Source: Streptomyces guryensis (GTDB lineage Bacteria > Actinomycetota > Actinomycetes > Streptomycetales > Streptomycetaceae). From it: a stretch of DNA of 64,000 bases. Under the pieces are notes generated by a model. That model worked only from the letters and a program-made list of their open reading frames with translations. It ran no database searches and was not told where the DNA came from. The position numbers were made by a program, and so were the translations under genes. Numbering within the stretch: position 1 is the first letter of the stretch; every line of letters starts with the position of its first letter. The stretch is taken from contig NZ_JAJSBI010000015.1 in assembly GCF_021261325.1 (NCBI RefSeq), positions 169,367-233,366 of the forward strand. The letters are read 5' to 3'. Shown here in pieces: positions 28,034 through 37,610 of this stretch.

Positions 28034-30442
28034 ATGCCGCGCCACGTGACGCGGACCACACTCCGAGATATGACGCATGTTCCGCCCCCGGCCGAGGAGT
28101 TGCGGCTTCTCGACGCCGAACTCCGGCAACTGGACGCCCGCCGGGCCCAGTTGCTCCATCGCCGTGCCTGGCTGGTCGCCGCGCTCCAGACGGCGCGCCC
28201 GCTGAACCCGGCACAGCAAGCGCCGCGGGCGCCCGTCGAGGCGTCTCGCCGGGAGGCCACCGCGCCCGGCGTGCAGAACGTTCTGCTGCTGCTCGGCGGG
28301 GTGCTGCTCACCGTCGCCGCGATGGTGTTCACGCTGGTCAGCTGGGGGCATCTGGGGATCGCGGGGCGGGCCCTCGTGCTCGGCACGGTCACGGTGGCCG
28401 CGCTGGGTGCGCCGTTCCTGCTGCTCAAGCGCGGGCTGCGTTCGACGGCCGAGTCGGTGGCCGGCCTGGGGCTGGCGCTGACGGTGCTGGACGCGTACGC
28501 GTTGCGGCAGGTCGCCTTCATGGGGACGGACGGCGCGGGGTACACGGCCCTCGCTTCGGCGGTGCTGGCGGGAGTCTGGGCGGTGTACGGCCTGTTGCCG
28601 CGTGCGGCCGGGCTGCGGCTGCCGCTGCCCGCCGCGCTGGCCGCGGCCCAACTCCCGCTCTTCTTCTGGGCGGTCTCGGTCACGGCGGGACCGTTCGGCG
28701 TCGCGGCCGCGCTGCTGGTGACGGCCGGGTTCGACACAGGTGTGGCGCTCCGGGTGACCGCCAGGTCCGTGCGCGTCCTCGCCGCCGTCGGCGCGTACGG
28801 TACGGGCGCCCTGGGTGCACTGACGGCCGGCCGGCTCTCCTGGGATGCCGCCGGTCCGGGCGCCGCCGCCCGTGCGGCGGCGCTCCTCACCCTTGCGGCG
28901 GCGATCGCACTGGGCGCCGCCTGGCGGCTGCCGAAGCCGGCGGTGTCGACGGGCAACGCCGTGCCGGGCGGCCTGCTCCTGGTCGCGGCGGGCGGTGGCG
29001 TGCTGCGGGCGGCGCTGCCCGGCGGGTGGGCGGTACCGGGGTACGTGGCCTGCGGCGTCGCGCTGTTGGCGGCGATGCGGGTGCCGCTGCCCGAGCCGGT
29101 GCGGCGGGGCGTGGTCCAGGCCTCGGCCGCCGTGCAGGCGGTCGCCGTCGTCTGTGCGCTGCCGCTGCTCGTGGTCGCGCTGCTGGGCCCGCTGGGCTGG
29201 ATGGAGCGCTGGTGGACCGGTGCACCGTCGGACGCGCGTGCCGCGGTGGCCGTCCACATGCCGTGGCCGCCGTATCCCGGTCAACTGCTGCTCGGCCCGG
29301 TGGTCGTCGCGGCCGTGCTGGCCCTGCTGGTCCGCGGCGAGGCCCGACGGCCACAGGCGCTGACGGGCGCGGCACTGCTCGCCTGGGCCACCGTCATGAC
29401 GCTGCCTGCGGTTTTCCAACTCCCCTACGCCGTTGCCCTGTTGCTCCAGGGCACGGTGACCGGAGCCGCCCTCGCGGCGGCGGCCTTCCGGCTCCTGCCC
29501 GTGACCGCCGGCATGCTCGCCCTCGGTGGCTCGGTCTCCCTCGCCTTCCTCTCGCTGGCCTCCCAGACGGCAACCCTCACCGTGCTGTCCGTCCTGACGG
29601 CACTGTTCGCTGCTGCCTCGCTGCTCCCGCACCTCGCGCCCCTCACCGCTCCGGCCGCGCTCGTGTACGCCACCGCGCTGGCGTGCGCGACAGGTCTGGC
29701 GGCGGGCCGGCAGCCGCAGCACACGGCGCTGCTGGTCCTGGTGGTCCCGGCGGTCGCGACTCTTTTCGCCGCGCGCCTGGGTGAGAGCCACGCGCGCGTG
29801 CCGGTCGAAGTGACCGGAGCCGCCGCCGGGCTCCTGGCCGTCGGCCTCGCGATCACCGCCCCGCCGATGCTCGCCCTGGTGCTGGCCCTGTGCGGAGTGA
29901 TCGCCGCGGGCGCGGCCGTACGCTCCGACCGCCGTCCCGTCGGGTATGCGGCCGCCGTCCTGTTCCTGCTGGCCAGCTGGGTCCGGCTGGCCGCCTGGGA
30001 CGTCGGCACGGTCGAGGCGTACACGCTCCCGGTCACCGTCCCTGCGCTGTGTGTCGGCGTCTGGCGCACGTCCCGCGATCCGCAGACGTCGTCGTGGACG
30101 GCGTACGGCGCCGGGCTCACCGCCACCCTGCTGCCGAGCCTCGCCGCGGCCTGGGACGACCCGCACTGGACGCGCCCGCTGCTGCTCGGCACGGCGGCCC
30201 TGCTGACCACCCTCCTGGGTGCCCGCCACCGCCTCCAGGCACCCCTCGTCCTGGGCGGCTCGGTGCTGGTCCTGGTCGCCCTGCACGAACTCGCCCCGTA
30301 CCTGGTCCAGATGACCGGCGCACTCCCCCGCTGGGTACCCTTCGCACTCGCCGGCCTGTTCCTCCTGGCACTCGGGGCAACATACGAACGCCGCCTCAGG
30401 GACGTCCGCCGAGTCCGGGACGTCTTGACCGCCATGCACTGA
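28034..30442 (+). CDS. Large polytopic membrane protein (SCO7613-type)
   Basis: 802-aa protein. A short N-terminal coiled coil (AEELRLLDAELRQLDARRAQLL) precedes roughly 20 predicted membrane helices that fill the rest of the chain. It resembles the actinobacterial SCO7613 C-terminal-domain membrane proteins; function unknown, possibly a transporter or enzyme scaffold. A second ATG at 28070 is a fair alternative start; neither has a strong ribosome site. Confidence 0.78.
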   Translation: MPRHVTRTTLRDMTHVPPPAEELRLLDAELRQLDARRAQLLHRRAWLVAALQTARPLNPAQQAPRAPVEASRREATAPGVQNVLLLLGGVLLTVAAMVFTLVSWGHLGIAGRALVLGTVTVAALGAPFLLLKRGLRSTAESVAGLGLALTVLDAYALRQVAFMGTDGAGYTALASAVLAGVWAVYGLLPRAAGLRLPLPAALAAAQLPLFFWAVSVTAGPFGVAAALLVTAGFDTGVALRVTARSVRVLAAVGAYGTGALGALTAGRLSWDAAGPGAAARAAALLTLAAAIALGAAWRLPKPAVSTGNAVPGGLLLVAAGGGVLRAALPGGWAVPGYVACGVALLAAMRVPLPEPVRRGVVQASAAVQAVAVVCALPLLVVALLGPLGWMERWWTGAPSDARAAVAVHMPWPPYPGQLLLGPVVVAAVLALLVRGEARRPQALTGAALLAWATVMTLPAVFQLPYAVALLLQGTVTGAALAAAAFRLLPVTAGMLALGGSVSLAFLSLASQTATLTVLSVLTALFAAASLLPHLAPLTAPAALVYATALACATGLAAGRQPQHTALLVLVVPAVATLFAARLGESHARVPVEVTGAAAGLLAVGLAITAPPMLALVLALCGVIAAGAAVRSDRRPVGYAAAVLFLLASWVRLAAWDVGTVEAYTLPVTVPALCVGVWRTSRDPQTSSWTAYGAGLTATLLPSLAAAWDDPHWTRPLLLGTAALLTTLLGARHRLQAPLVLGGSVLVLVALHELAPYLVQMTGALPRWVPFALAGLFLLALGATYERRLRDVRRVRDVLTAMH

Positions 30443-30444
30443 AC

Positions 30445-30523
30445 CGCCCCAAAGGGGCGCGGGGCTCTGCCGATTTGCGGCTCCGCCGCGTGGCGCGACC
30501 AGCCACAACGGACCCGCAGACAG
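30445..30523. repeat. Streptomyces dispersed intergenic repeat, copy 1
   Basis: Hairpin CGCCCC-AAA-GGGGCG at 30445-30459 followed by GCGGGG...GCGCGACCAGCCACAACGGACCCGCAGACAGG. Two similar copies occur at 35907-35960 and (inverted) 41326-41393. This family is seen widely in Streptomyces 3' intergenic regions and probably acts as a terminator or mRNA end. Confidence 0.7.
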
Positions 30524-30558
30524 GACGAGCGCAGTTCCCCGGCCTCCCTGGCGGAGCG

Positions 30559-33294
30559 CTACGGCATCTTGTCGCCGAGCAGCGCCAGATCCTCAATGGC
30601 CGCAAGCCCATACAGCGCCGTGTCATTGGACGAGACCCAAGCCGCTTCACTCCCCGCGACCAGAGTCACGGGCCCGCTCAATGCCTCCGTCTTCCAGGGC
30701 GAAGCCTCCGTGTACCCGTCGGAGCTGTAGAACTTCGTCCACGCCCGCTTGGCCAACGCAGCGTCTCCCGTCTGTACGGCGGCGTACGCATCCAGACGCG
30801 AGTGCCCCTGGAAGAGCAGCAGGGTGCCGAAGTCGGATCCGTAACGCGCCTTCTGCTCGGCCTTGGTGGCATTGAAGTAACGGCAGTAGTCGAAGTACGC
30901 CTGGTTGAACTCGGGCATGTCCACGAGGTCGATGAGCTCGGCGCACAGCTCGTTGAGGCCGAAGACGGCCGAGAGGTGCGAGACGGAGACCACGGGCGTC
31001 GAGGCGACGGCGAACCTGCCGGTGTCGAGGTCGTACAGCCCGCTGCCCTGCACGAAGCCGTTGGGCTGGGCGGCGATGCCCTCCATCGTCGACAGCACGC
31101 GCGCCTTGGCCTTCTCCCACTTGGGGCCCTTGCGCTCCCACTCGGTCAGCCACGCCGACACGAGGCCGCTCCAGTCGGTGCCGAAGCCGATCGACAGGGC
31201 GTGCCGGTCGGGCGTGTACGGGTCGGTGCGGACCTTGCGCTGCGGGTCCAGGACCAGGAAGGTCTCGTCGGAGTCGACGTTGGCGTGCATGAGGTCGCCG
31301 ACGCGTTCGTCGGCGGTGAGGAAGTAGTAGTAGCGCCGGTAGGTGGTGTTGGCGATGCGCTGCTGCTTGGCGCTGTCGGCGTAGTGCTGGACGCCGTGCC
31401 GGGTGCCGAGCCCCGCCCAGTCGCCCAGGTGGTAGACGTCGACCTCGCCGGTGTGCCGGGTCAGGGCTTCGGCGAAGCGGAAGATGTCCGCGCGGCCGGA
31501 GCGGATGTAGGCCATCCAGAGCCAGATGTCCGGCGAGAGCTCGGAGTTGTCCCAGGCGTAGCCGCCGACGTCGTAGCGCCACTGGTGGCGGACGGTGTCG
31601 TAGGAGTGCATGAAGTCGCCGTAGTCCCAGAAGCCGTACCAGCGGCGTTGCTCCACCTGGTCCTTGTAGTAGGTGAAGAGGAAGTCGAGGTGGTCCTCGA
31701 TCTTCGCCTTGGCCGGTGTGGAGCGGTCGGGCTCGGAGTACAGGCCGGGGCCGAAGACCTTGGCCTTGATGAGCTGCCTGGGCGGGGCGGTGAGCTGCGG
31801 CAGCACCCGTACGGCCTCGACCTGCGCCGCCAGGGCGTCCGGCGAGGGTGTCGACTCGTTGGCCCAGAAGAGGAGTTCGGAGGTGCGGGCGATGCCGTAG
31901 GGGGTGCCGAACTTCGGTTCGTAGTCCTCGTAGGTGATGTTGAGGCCTTCGAGCTGCTTCGCGTACGTGTCCTGGCCCATGCCGTCGTGGTAGAAGCGCA
32001 GGTCCATGGGCTGGGCCTCGGGCGACCAGAGCCAGAGGGTGACCTCGGCCTCGTCGGTGTGGGCGTCGCGGATGTCGAGCTGGGCGGGGTGCTTCTCCCA
32101 GAAGTCCCGCAGCCCGAAGGAGAATCCGCCGCTCACGCCGCCGACATAGCCGAAGCCGGAGGCCCGCTTGCCGCCGCCGGCGCCGATCCAGCCGTAGCCC
32201 TTCTTGGTGCGCTTGCGGAGCGTGAAGCCGTCGGCGGAGAGCTGGGAGAGGGTGTAGTCGCCCCACTGAGGGATGTACTGCAGCCGGGTCGTCACCCGCT
32301 GGTCCCAGGTGGACGGGTCGGGCAGTTTCCGGCCCGCGTACTGGGCCGCCTGCACGGCCGCGCCCGGGTCGCGGCGCAGACCGGTGATGCCCTTGACCGC
32401 CTCCCGCAGCAGACCGGTGCCCTCGCCGCCGATGCGGATGTGCCGGTCGTACGACTCGTCCCGCATCGGGACGCTGAAGCGCACCCCGAGCCCGCGGATG
32501 AAGTCGCCGCTCGCCTTGCCGGGCTCCTGGGTGCCGTCATAGGTGATGGTGTGCACCATGCGGAAGGAGTCGGCGCCGGCGTAGAAGTACAGCCGGATGG
32601 AGAACGGCAGCCAGCTCCGGTCGCCCTTGCGGTGCTTGCCGTCGATGCGGACCACGGCTCGGACCGGGCCGTCCTGCTCGACCGTCACCTCGCCGATCGC
32701 GCCGTCGAAGCGCTCGGTCCTGACCGTGCCCTGGTCCTCGTCCTCGATCTCCGGCTGACGGATGAGGACGAGCCGGCCGTTCCTGGCGATCTCCGTCGAT
32801 CCGCGGGTGACCGACTTGATGAGGGTGGAGCCGTTCTTGCCGATCTTGGCGGTGATGACGCCGGTCGAGACGTCGATGGTGCCGCCGCTCCTGTCGACGG
32901 TGACCTTCTTGTCGGGTGCGGCCGCGTCACCGGCGGCGAGGGTGAGCTTGCCGGATCCCGAACTCACCGCGTGGGCCGACCACTTGAGCGATCCGTCCGG
33001 CCAGTACGCGATCGGCCAGGACTGCACGGGCACGGTCTTGCCGTCCGCGTCCGTGAGCGCGAAGGTCTGGTCGGGCTGGTAAGCGCCCTTCGGCCACGGG
33101 ACGCCGACGGTGGAGCCGGGCGCGGCGCCCAGACCGCCGTCCTCCAGCCAGTCCAGGGTCACGGGATCGGCAGCCGCGGCCTCGGCTCTGGGCGCGGCCT
33201 GCGCGTCCTTGGCTCCTAGGGCCCAGCTGAACTGCGCGGCGGCTCCGGCGACGGCGGCCGCCTTGAGGAGGGACCTGCGGGGGATGGGAGACAT
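30559..33294 (-). CDS. Tat-exported exo-rhamnogalacturonan lyase-like protein (YetA/PL26-type)
   Basis: 911-aa secreted enzyme. The Tat signal RRSLLKAAAVAGAAAQFSWA leads to a beta-rich N-terminal RIFT-like domain, a central beta-sandwich, and a C-terminal alpha/alpha-toroid region from about residue 480 (LYSEPDRSTPAKAKIEDHLDF, WDYGDFMHSYDTVRHQWRYD, and later helices). This layout matches the YetA/PcRGLX family, which attacks rhamnogalacturonan. The adjoining DUF624 gene and ABC transporter fit a pectin side-chain uptake system like B. subtilis yes/yet genes. Exact bond specificity is unproven. Confidence 0.8.
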   Translation of the reverse strand: MSPIPRRSLLKAAAVAGAAAQFSWALGAKDAQAAPRAEAAAADPVTLDWLEDGGLGAAPGSTVGVPWPKGAYQPDQTFALTDADGKTVPVQSWPIAYWPDGSLKWSAHAVSSGSGKLTLAAGDAAAPDKKVTVDRSGGTIDVSTGVITAKIGKNGSTLIKSVTRGSTEIARNGRLVLIRQPEIEDEDQGTVRTERFDGAIGEVTVEQDGPVRAVVRIDGKHRKGDRSWLPFSIRLYFYAGADSFRMVHTITYDGTQEPGKASGDFIRGLGVRFSVPMRDESYDRHIRIGGEGTGLLREAVKGITGLRRDPGAAVQAAQYAGRKLPDPSTWDQRVTTRLQYIPQWGDYTLSQLSADGFTLRKRTKKGYGWIGAGGGKRASGFGYVGGVSGGFSFGLRDFWEKHPAQLDIRDAHTDEAEVTLWLWSPEAQPMDLRFYHDGMGQDTYAKQLEGLNITYEDYEPKFGTPYGIARTSELLFWANESTPSPDALAAQVEAVRVLPQLTAPPRQLIKAKVFGPGLYSEPDRSTPAKAKIEDHLDFLFTYYKDQVEQRRWYGFWDYGDFMHSYDTVRHQWRYDVGGYAWDNSELSPDIWLWMAYIRSGRADIFRFAEALTRHTGEVDVYHLGDWAGLGTRHGVQHYADSAKQQRIANTTYRRYYYFLTADERVGDLMHANVDSDETFLVLDPQRKVRTDPYTPDRHALSIGFGTDWSGLVSAWLTEWERKGPKWEKAKARVLSTMEGIAAQPNGFVQGSGLYDLDTGRFAVASTPVVSVSHLSAVFGLNELCAELIDLVDMPEFNQAYFDYCRYFNATKAEQKARYGSDFGTLLLFQGHSRLDAYAAVQTGDAALAKRAWTKFYSSDGYTEASPWKTEALSGPVTLVAGSEAAWVSSNDTALYGLAAIEDLALLGDKMP

Positions 33295-33408
33295 GAGAGT
33301 TCAGCGTTTCCTTTCCGTGCGGGACGTTTCTTTCCTTGCAGCTGGTCAGGGGCATGACAGAGAGAGGTGCGGCGCCGGGGCGTCGGCCTGGTACGAGGGC
33401 GCCGCCCG

Positions 33409-33999
33409 TCAGCGGCGCCGGTACCGCTCCTCCACGGCGACGGCCGCGGCGGCGACGGCCCCCAGGACGGGAATCGCCAGCGGCGCGATCAACAGGGCGG
33501 AACAGACCACGAGCACCACTCCTCCGACGAGGAGAAAGGATCCGGCGGGGTCGAGGACGGTGCGGCGGCCGGCCTCGGCGAGCAGCGCCCGCCAGGCCGC
33601 CCCGGGCTGCCAGACCGCCGCAGCACGCAGCCCGGCAACGACGGCGCCGATGAGCGCGAACAGGCCGACCGCCCCGACGAGCGGCCCCCCGGGCAGCCCG
33701 GCACGCACGGCCTGGAGGTCCACCCAGACCAGGCCCGCCGCGACCCACCCGGCGAGCCCGGCGACCCACCCGCCCCGCACGGCCGTACGGAAGTCGCGGG
33801 CGAACTCCCGCCAGCCGCCGCCCTCATGGCTGGTACGACGGCGCAGATGCCGCGCCCCGGCGGCGAAGGCGGCCGGAAAGGTCACCACGCCCAGCGAGGC
33901 CACCGCGATCCACACCCCGGTGAGCAGGCACTCGGCGAAGACCGCGAACCGCTCCGCGAACACCGGCTCCTTGCGTGCCTTCACCCGCACTTCGGCCAT
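33409..33999 (-). CDS. DUF624 (YesL-like) membrane protein
   Basis: 196-aa protein with about five hydrophobic helices. FAERFAVFAECLLTGVWIAVASLGVVTFPAAFAAG at the N-terminus is the DUF624/YesL signature region. YesL proteins accompany rhamnogalacturonan and other sugar ABC transporters in Bacillus and actinobacteria; the molecular role is unknown. Lies 10 bases after the permease gene, in the same operon. Confidence 0.8.
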   Translation of the reverse strand: MAEVRVKARKEPVFAERFAVFAECLLTGVWIAVASLGVVTFPAAFAAGARHLRRRTSHEGGGWREFARDFRTAVRGGWVAGLAGWVAAGLVWVDLQAVRAGLPGGPLVGAVGLFALIGAVVAGLRAAAVWQPGAAWRALLAEAGRRTVLDPAGSFLLVGGVVLVVCSALLIAPLAIPVLGAVAAAAVAVEERYRRR

Positions 34000-34009
34000 G
34001 GTGACCGCC

Positions 34010-34894
34010 TCAGCCCTTCAGTCCGGAGGTCGCCATACCGTCGATCAGATAGCGCTGGAAGGCGAGGAAGAACAGCAGCACGGGCAGCAGCGCCACCAGC
34101 GACATCGCGATGAGACCGCCGTAGTTGGCGGCGACACCGTCGGAGTCGCGGAACATCATCATGCCGAGGGAGACGGTGTACTTGCCGGGTTCGTTGAGGT
34201 AGATCAACGGGCCCATGAAGTCGTTCCAGGCGTTGATGAAGGTGAAGATGGCGCTGGTGATGAGCGCCGGCCGGCACAGCGGCAGCACGATCGACCAGTA
34301 GATCCGCAGATGCCCGCAGCCGTCGATCCGGGCGGCCTCGTCGAGCTCCCTCGGCAGGTTGCGCATGAACTGCACCATGAGGAAGACGAAGAAGGCCTCC
34401 GTGGCCAGGTACTTGCCCAGGAGCAGCGGCACATAGGTGTTGATCAGCTCCAGCTTCTGGAACATGACGTACTGCGGGATCAGCAGCACGTGATATGGCA
34501 GCAGGAGCGTGCCGATCATCAGCGCGAACAGCAGGTTCCGGCCCGCGAACCTGATCTTGGCGAAGGCGTACGCCGTCAGCGAGCAGGAGATCAGGATGCC
34601 GACGACGGCGCCGCCCGCGTAGACGAGGGAGTTCTGGAAGAAGGTCCAGATCGAGACGTCGGCGATGCCGTCGGCCAGGCCCTTGAAGTTCTCCAGGATG
34701 GGATGGGCGGGGAACAGCTGAAGGCTGTTGATGATGTCCTTGCTCGGCTTGAACGACGCGCCGATCACCCAGACGACGGGATAGAGGACCACCGCGAGGA
34801 CCAGCAGCGAGCCGATGTGCCAGGCGAGCGAGCCGGCGCGCTTGCGGCCGAGACCGCCGAGCGGCTTCGGGGCGGCGGGGGTGGTGGCGCTCAT
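34010..34894 (-). CDS. Carbohydrate ABC transporter permease (MalG type)
   Basis: 294-aa inner-membrane protein with six helices. The cytoplasmic EAA loop is EAARIDGCGHLRIYWSIVLPL, which contacts the ATPase. ATG overlaps the stop of the partner permease. No ATPase gene is in the operon; as in many Streptomyces sugar systems a shared MsiK-type ATPase likely energises it. Confidence 0.93.
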   Translation of the reverse strand: MSATTPAAPKPLGGLGRKRAGSLAWHIGSLLVLAVVLYPVVWVIGASFKPSKDIINSLQLFPAHPILENFKGLADGIADVSIWTFFQNSLVYAGGAVVGILISCSLTAYAFAKIRFAGRNLLFALMIGTLLLPYHVLLIPQYVMFQKLELINTYVPLLLGKYLATEAFFVFLMVQFMRNLPRELDEAARIDGCGHLRIYWSIVLPLCRPALITSAIFTFINAWNDFMGPLIYLNEPGKYTVSLGMMMFRDSDGVAANYGGLIAMSLVALLPVLLFFLAFQRYLIDGMATSGLKG

Positions 34895-35853
34895 CGGGCG
34901 TCCTCCGTGGCGTTCTCGTAATGCACCCACTTCTTCTGCGACCAGAACAGGACGGCGGTCACCAGGGCCACGGCGAGCAGCAGCATCCAGGCCATCGCGG
35001 AGGCGAAGCCCATCTGGGCGTTCTTGAAGCCCTGCTGGTAGAGGTAGCAGGTGTAGACAAGGGTGGCGTCGGCCGGGCCGCAGTAGGTGTTGGAGACGAC
35101 ATAGGCCGAGCCGAAGATCTGGAACGAGTGGATGGTCTCCAGCAGGACGTTGAAGAACAGCACCGGGGAAATCATCGGCAGCGTGATGCTCCAGAACTTG
35201 CGGAAGGCCCCGGCGCCGTCCAGCTCGGCGGCCTCGTACAGCTCCTTGGGCACCTGCTTGAGTCCGGCCAGGAAGATGACCATGGGCGCCCCGAACTGCC
35301 AGACGGTGAGCGCGACGAGGCAGTAGAGAATCCAGTCGGGGTTGCCGACCCAGCCGCCGACATGGAAGCCGAAGACCGACATCGTACGGTCGACGATGGC
35401 GTGGTCGGAGAAGAGCGACCGCCAGACGAAGGCGACCGAGACGCTCGCGCCGATCAGCGAGGGGGCGTAGAACGCGGCCCGGTAGAAGGCCTGTCCGCGG
35501 CGGCTCTGTGCGAGCAGCAGGGCGACCCCGAGCGCGAGCAGCAGCTTCAGCGGGGTACCGATGATCACGTACTTGGCCGTCACCTCCACCGACTTCTGCC
35601 ACCGGGGGTCGTCGAACATCTTGGTGAAGTTGTCGAGACCGACCCACTTCGGGGTGTTGAAGAGGTTGTAGTCGGTGAAGGCGAAGTAGAGCGAGGCGAC
35701 CATGGGGCCCGCGGTCAGGAGCAGGAAGCCCGCGATCCACGGGGACATGAAGAGATAACCGGCGAGATTCTCCCGGCGCCCACGCCGTTTGACGGCGGGG
35801 GCACCGGAGCGGGCCTTTCGGGTGACGGGCGGTGATTCCTTGACGAGCGTCAC
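34891..35853 (-). CDS. Carbohydrate ABC transporter permease (MalF type)
   Basis: 320-aa inner-membrane protein with a basic N-terminal tail (VTRKARSGAPAVKRRGRRENLAG) and six helices; EAA loop is EAAELDGAGAFRKFWSITLPM. A GTG start with GGGAAGC 5 bases upstream is chosen over the longer open frame. Forms a heterodimer with the overlapping MalG-type gene. Confidence 0.93.
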   Translation of the reverse strand: MTLVKESPPVTRKARSGAPAVKRRGRRENLAGYLFMSPWIAGFLLLTAGPMVASLYFAFTDYNLFNTPKWVGLDNFTKMFDDPRWQKSVEVTAKYVIIGTPLKLLLALGVALLLAQSRRGQAFYRAAFYAPSLIGASVSVAFVWRSLFSDHAIVDRTMSVFGFHVGGWVGNPDWILYCLVALTVWQFGAPMVIFLAGLKQVPKELYEAAELDGAGAFRKFWSITLPMISPVLFFNVLLETIHSFQIFGSAYVVSNTYCGPADATLVYTCYLYQQGFKNAQMGFASAMAWMLLLAVALVTAVLFWSQKKWVHYENATEDAR

Positions 35854-35906
35854 GGTGCTTCCCAATCGGTTCCGGGGTCTCCGGCAAAGGCGACTGCGGT
35901 TCGGAG

Positions 35907-35960
35907 GCGCCCCAAAGGGGCGCGGAGAACTGCGCGACCAGCCAGGACGGCGCAGCAGGA
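35907..35960. repeat. Streptomyces dispersed intergenic repeat, copy 2 (inside ABC operon)
   Basis: Perfect hairpin GCGCCCC-AAA-GGGGCGC (35907-35923), then GCGGAGAACTGCGCGACCAG as in copy 1. It lies between the binding-protein and permease genes, so it may act as a partial terminator or RNA-stabilising stem that gives more binding protein than permease. Confidence 0.65.
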
Positions 35961-35994
35961 CAGAAATCAACAGACCGCGCCCCCAGCGGAGCGC

Positions 35995-37284
35995 CTACGC
36001 CTGGAAGGCGGCCTGCGACTCGTCGAAGAACTGCTTCACCGCGGCGGAGGGCTTCGTCTTGCCCTGGGCCAGGTCGCCGCCGATCCGCAGGAAGGCCGCC
36101 TCGATGGTGTCGGCGCCGGAAGGGTGCGGCGTGATGGTGCCCAGGACCCCGGCCCTGGCGGTGTCCGCCTCGTACTGCGCGATCTCCTTGTTGACCGGGT
36201 CGGTCGGCTTGAACGCGTCGTACTGCTGGGTCGAGGCGAGGATGCCCCGGTCGTAGCCCATGATCTTGCCGACCTCCGGGTCGTGGACCATGAAGTTGAT
36301 GAACTGGGCGACCTCCTTGGGGTGCGAGGTGCGCGCGGAGGCGCTCAGCATCAGGGAGGCCAGGTACTGCCCGGTGTGCTTTCCGTCCATGGTGGGGATC
36401 GGTGCAAGCCCGTACTCGCTGCTGCCCTCGGCCGTGTAGCGAACGGTGAAGTTGTCCCAGGTGAATTCCGAGGCTCCGTGGCCGGCGGAGAGGGAGGACT
36501 TGGGCCGGTCCTGCTCGACGGTCTTGGGGTCGGTGATGATGCCGGCCTTCACGCGGCTGTAGCCGTCCTGCCACCACTCCGTCAGATCGGCCTTGTCGAA
36601 ACCGAGTCCGTCCTTGGTGTAGAACGCCTTTCCGTTCTGCCTCAGATAGAGGTCGTACAGGTACATGATGCTGAAGTAGCCCGTGTCGCCCGGCACCTTG
36701 GTCTTGTCGTGGATGGTCTTGAGGGCCTTGAAGTAGTCGTCCCAGGTCCAGCCGGTGGCCGGCTCGACGCCCGCCTTCTGGAAGACCTTCTTGTCGATGA
36801 CCAGCGCCATCGTGTTGGAGCCGACGGGGACGCCGAGCTGCTTGCCGTCGACCTCGCCGACCTTGGTGACGCCCGCACGGAAGTTGTCGAGGCTCAGAGT
36901 GCCCGCGTCGATCTGGGGCTTGAGGTCGAGCAGGACGCTTCTCTTGTCGTACTTCCGGAGGAAAGTGACGGCGTTTTGGAAAACGTCCGGGGGATTTCCG
37001 CCGGCCGCCTGCGTCTGGAACTTCTCCCAGAATGAGACGTAGTCCTGGAAGTCCGTCTTCACCTTGATCTTCGGATACTTCTTCTCGAAGAGCTTGATGG
37101 TCTGGTTGATCTTCTTGGCCCGTTCGTCCGCACCCCACCACGAGTAACGGATCGTCACCGTCCCGTCGGCGGACGTGCCGCTGTCGCCACCGCAGCCCGT
37201 CGTCGCGGCCAGCCCCAGCGCGGCCGCTGACGCCCCGGCGGCCTTGAGGATCGTACGCCTCTCAACATTCCTGCTGGTTCCCAC
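35995..37284 (-). CDS. Extracellular sugar-binding lipoprotein of ABC transporter (Tat type)
   Basis: 429-aa solute-binding protein (family 1, SBP_bac_1). The head RRTILKAAGASAAALGLAATTGCGG combines a twin-arginine signal with a lipobox Cys. The rest is the two-lobe binding fold (TIRYSWWGADERAKKINQTI, WTWDDYFKALKTIHD). GTG at 37284 is preferred because GGGGAGGGG lies 7 bases upstream; ATG codons 20 bases further up lack this. First gene of the operon; predicted ligand is a rhamnogalacturonan oligosaccharide by context. Confidence 0.9.
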   Translation of the reverse strand: MGTSRNVERRTILKAAGASAAALGLAATTGCGGDSGTSADGTVTIRYSWWGADERAKKINQTIKLFEKKYPKIKVKTDFQDYVSFWEKFQTQAAGGNPPDVFQNAVTFLRKYDKRSVLLDLKPQIDAGTLSLDNFRAGVTKVGEVDGKQLGVPVGSNTMALVIDKKVFQKAGVEPATGWTWDDYFKALKTIHDKTKVPGDTGYFSIMYLYDLYLRQNGKAFYTKDGLGFDKADLTEWWQDGYSRVKAGIITDPKTVEQDRPKSSLSAGHGASEFTWDNFTVRYTAEGSSEYGLAPIPTMDGKHTGQYLASLMLSASARTSHPKEVAQFINFMVHDPEVGKIMGYDRGILASTQQYDAFKPTDPVNKEIAQYEADTARAGVLGTITPHPSGADTIEAAFLRIGGDLAQGKTKPSAAVKQFFDESQAAFQA

Positions 37285-37330
37285 AGTCGGGCCCCTCCCC
37301 GGCATCATTGCCACCTGCATGAATCGTTTC

Positions 37331-37346
37331 AAGTAAGCGCTTGCTG
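37331..37346. promoter_or_regulatory. Candidate LacI-family operator upstream of sugar ABC operon
   Basis: AAGTAAGCGCTTGCTG has a perfect AAGCGCTT core (37335-37342) in a near-palindrome, centred about 55 bases upstream of the binding-protein start. It fits LacI-family repressors that control sugar ABC operons in Streptomyces; the repressor gene is not in the window. Confidence 0.5.
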
Positions 37347-37576
37347 CCACAAGTTACGGAGGGCCCCGGGGTGCGTCAATGATTCGGACAGGAATTTCTT
37401 GCGGGGCGCACGGGCCAGCCGACGGCACATCAGCAGCAGAACGCGCCACCAGATGGGCGATGTCGCAGGTGAGGCCGGGTGCGATCGACGGACCGAACAT
37501 CAACTGGCCATCCGCACAAGGATGTTGCTCGGCCGAAACCCACCGGAGCGCGGAGCACGTTCGAGGGCTCATACGA

Positions 37577-37610
37577 CGGCGGCCCGTCTGCTCCTGCAGA
37601 CGGGCCGCCG
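37577..37610 (-). terminator. Terminator of tRNA-Val(CAC) gene, copy 2
   Basis: Perfect 15-bp stem (37577-37591 with 37596-37610) and a 4-base loop, 8 bases downstream of the tRNA on the minus strand. Confidence 0.8.

Noticed and set aside
29890..33219. Plus-strand 1109-codon frame across the membrane gene and lyase
   Set aside because: Overlaps two well-supported genes and has no recognisable domain.
34010..37141. Single 1043-codon frame joining permease and out-of-frame sequence
   Set aside because: Only the last 294 residues are a real permease; the upstream portion is out of frame with the binding protein and other permease.
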